Shown here in pieces: positions 63,887 through 64,000 of a stretch of DNA of 64,000 nt. The stretch's first letter is position 1. Every line of letters starts with the position of its first letter. The notes under the pieces were generated by a model. That model ran no database searches and was not told where the DNA came from. It saw nothing but the letters and a program-made list of their open reading frames with translations. The stretch covers positions 806,001-870,000 of the forward strand of contig CAVVHG010000006.1 in the NCBI GenBank assembly GCA_963747985.1, given 5' to 3'. The translations under genes were made by a program, and so were the position numbers. Origin of the DNA: JACADW01 sp963747985. Its GTDB lineage: Bacteria > Acidobacteriota > UBA6911.

Positions 63887-64000
63887 AAGGTGCAACAACT
63901 TGCACGGGTCCGCCGTCGCTTGCGCCGGAAATGTTGCCTCTGTGAGTGCGTTTGGTGTCTGACTGTGGGTCGTGAAATTCGAGGGGTGGTCAGTTGATGC

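Overview
The window reads as chromosomal DNA of a GC-rich diderm bacterium, most likely an acidobacterium. The diderm call rests on LptD, a TonB-dependent receptor with a carboxypeptidase-regulatory N-terminal domain and an RND efflux pair. The acidobacterial call rests on a PadR regulator beside an ADOP/MacB-type permease and on the dispersed hairpin repeats. Lineage is inferred from gene style, not measured. Several single-base frameshifts fit either real decay or draft/metagenome assembly error.

Layout. 1-10 kb: the 3' part of an M14 peptidase gene, a three-domain flavin/Fe-S oxidoreductase, and an RND efflux operon. 10.2-10.6 kb: a hairpin-array element with terminal inverted repeats. 10.7-16.7 kb: glgC, a secreted glycosidase-like protein and a two-gene ABC exporter. 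16.75-19.2 kb: SRP RNA, dnaX and recR. 19.4-22.5 kb (minus strand): panC, then PBP4-moaD-moaE. 22.6-23.4 kb: a second, inverted and internally expanded copy of the hairpin element. 23.6-32.1 kb: TonB receptor, SpoIIAA-like protein, OYE-family enzyme, folK-dNK and lptD. 32.3-37.6 kb: archease-rtcB, groL, tpiA, secG and tRNA-Leu. 37.8-48.5 kb (mostly minus strand): a MocA-type oxidoreductase, a NapC-SUMF1 fusion, ApbE, dehydrogenases and small stress-like proteins. 48.5-52.2 kb: aldo/keto reductase, a frameshifted kbl/bioF-like gene and a glycosidase. 52.4-62.4 kb: a mobile-element zone bounded on the left by a tRNA-Lys gene used as an attachment site. It holds two DDE transposases, a DUF4143 ATPase, IS91 and IS630 wrecks and a PadR-ADOP cassette. 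63 kb: a DUF362 protein.

Main discovery. The RNA ligase gene rtcB (32742-34178), directly downstream of its partner archease, has one in-frame TGA at 33024-33026. It lies exactly where RtcB has its invariant metal-binding cysteine (GYDIN-C-GVR). The frame is otherwise open and gives a full-length 478-residue RtcB with every other metal-ligand histidine present. Starting 14 bases after the TGA is an 8-bp hairpin with loop GGTCT, placed like a bacterial SECIS element. I infer a selenocysteine-containing RtcB.

Second discovery. A roughly 0.4-0.8 kb non-coding element is present twice in opposite orientation. It has CAGACAGTG terminal inverted repeats and an ordered series of short hairpins, and in the second copy a 144-bp module is repeated in tandem about four times.
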